Below are positions 63,808 through 64,000 of a stretch of DNA of 64,000 nt, piece after piece (position 1 is the first letter of the stretch; each line of letters begins with the position of its first letter). Source of the DNA: Helicostylum pulchrum (lineage: Eukaryota > Mucoromycota > Mucoromycetes > Mucorales > Mucoraceae); NCBI GenBank assembly GCA_025677825.1, contig JAIXMO010000009.1, positions 558,001 through 622,000 on the forward strand. Direction: 5' to 3'. Both the position numbers and the translations under genes were made by a program. The notes beneath the pieces were generated by a model that made no database searches, was not told the origin of the DNA, and saw only the letters and a list, made by a program, of their open reading frames with translations.

Positions 63808-64000
63808 ATGATTTCCAAAATAATTGCACGTTCTACCAGACTTGCTCGTCCTACTAATGTCCTCCGTCGTGGTGGTCACGGTACTCCTTCTTATAATGAA
63901 CCTGGAGGATACCTTTTCTCTGAAAAGGTAAAATTACAACCCACTTTAAAAATATCAGTCGTCGATCTTTGTGGTTGTGTGTATATCGGATGTCAGAAAA
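63808..64000 (+). CDS. Complex I ESSS/NDUFB11-like subunit, first exon only
   Basis: Exon 1 (63808-63927) encodes 40 residues: a basic presequence (MISKIIARSTRLARPTNVLR) followed by RGGHGTPSYNEPGGYLFSEK, then a GTAAAA donor; the rest lies beyond the window. The GHG-x-x-YNEP-x-GYLF block followed by an acidic or Lys residue is characteristic of the ESSS (NDUFB11) accessory subunit of mitochondrial NADH:ubiquinone oxidoreductase. With so little sequence the call is moderate. It shows the organism has complex I. Confidence 0.65.
   Translation, partial: MISKIIARSTRLARPTNVLRRGGHGTPSYNEPGGYLFSEKVKLQPTLKISVVDLCGCVYIGCQK

Overview
The window looks like nuclear DNA of a filamentous fungus, most likely an early-diverging mould of the Mucoromycota. 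The bases are AT-rich. Genes carry many short introns (about 50-95 bp) with GTAAGT/GTATGT donors, intergenic stretches are full of poly-A/T, and TATATAAA boxes are common. The gene set fits as well: single-chain NADH glutamate synthase, a complex I subunit, a Set9/KMT5-type H4K20 methyltransferase, a UFD1/zinc-finger fusion and an FHA-forkhead regulator. Genus and species cannot be fixed from the sequence alone. No tRNA, rRNA or CRISPR was recognised.

Layout. 1-6350: a truncated ArAE-type transporter, the ATP-synthase assembly factor FMC1 and a DDHD phospholipase. 7770-9720: a decayed C2H2 zinc-finger gene and a fragment of a second one. 10671-24756: a UFD1/zinc-finger protein divergent from a response regulator, then the 6.6 kb GLT1 gene, an Ecm33-like GPI protein and mitochondrial ribosomal protein uL10m. 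26572-31758: compact SERF, DeSI-type isopeptidase, Rud3-like golgin and METTL23-like genes. 31800-38700: a repeat-rich zone with a dead Tc1 transposase, a cluster of inverted/direct repeats, relic ORFs and a second decayed zinc-finger gene. 38741-46011: a secreted protein, Set9, a HutD/Ves-AstE fusion and an orphan acidic protein. 46012-54435: relics, then a third zinc-finger copy split by a nearly intact Tc1/mariner element, head-to-head with the only intact family member. 55194-64000: ILV6, a macro-domain protein, an FHA-forkhead factor, LPD1, a KDZ-like transposase remnant and the first exon of a complex I subunit.

Functional themes. Several genes serve mitochondria: FMC1, uL10m, ILV6, LPD1 and the NDUFB11-like subunit. 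Nitrogen and amino-acid metabolism is represented by GLT1, ILV6 and possibly the HutD/AstE fusion. The accessory theme is a dispersed family of proteins with widely spaced C2H2 fingers: one intact gene with 11 fingers, three pseudogenes and two fragments, repeatedly found in divergent pairs and next to DNA transposons. This family and the HutD-AstE fusion are the best candidates for under-described biology. I see no convincing new multi-gene system.
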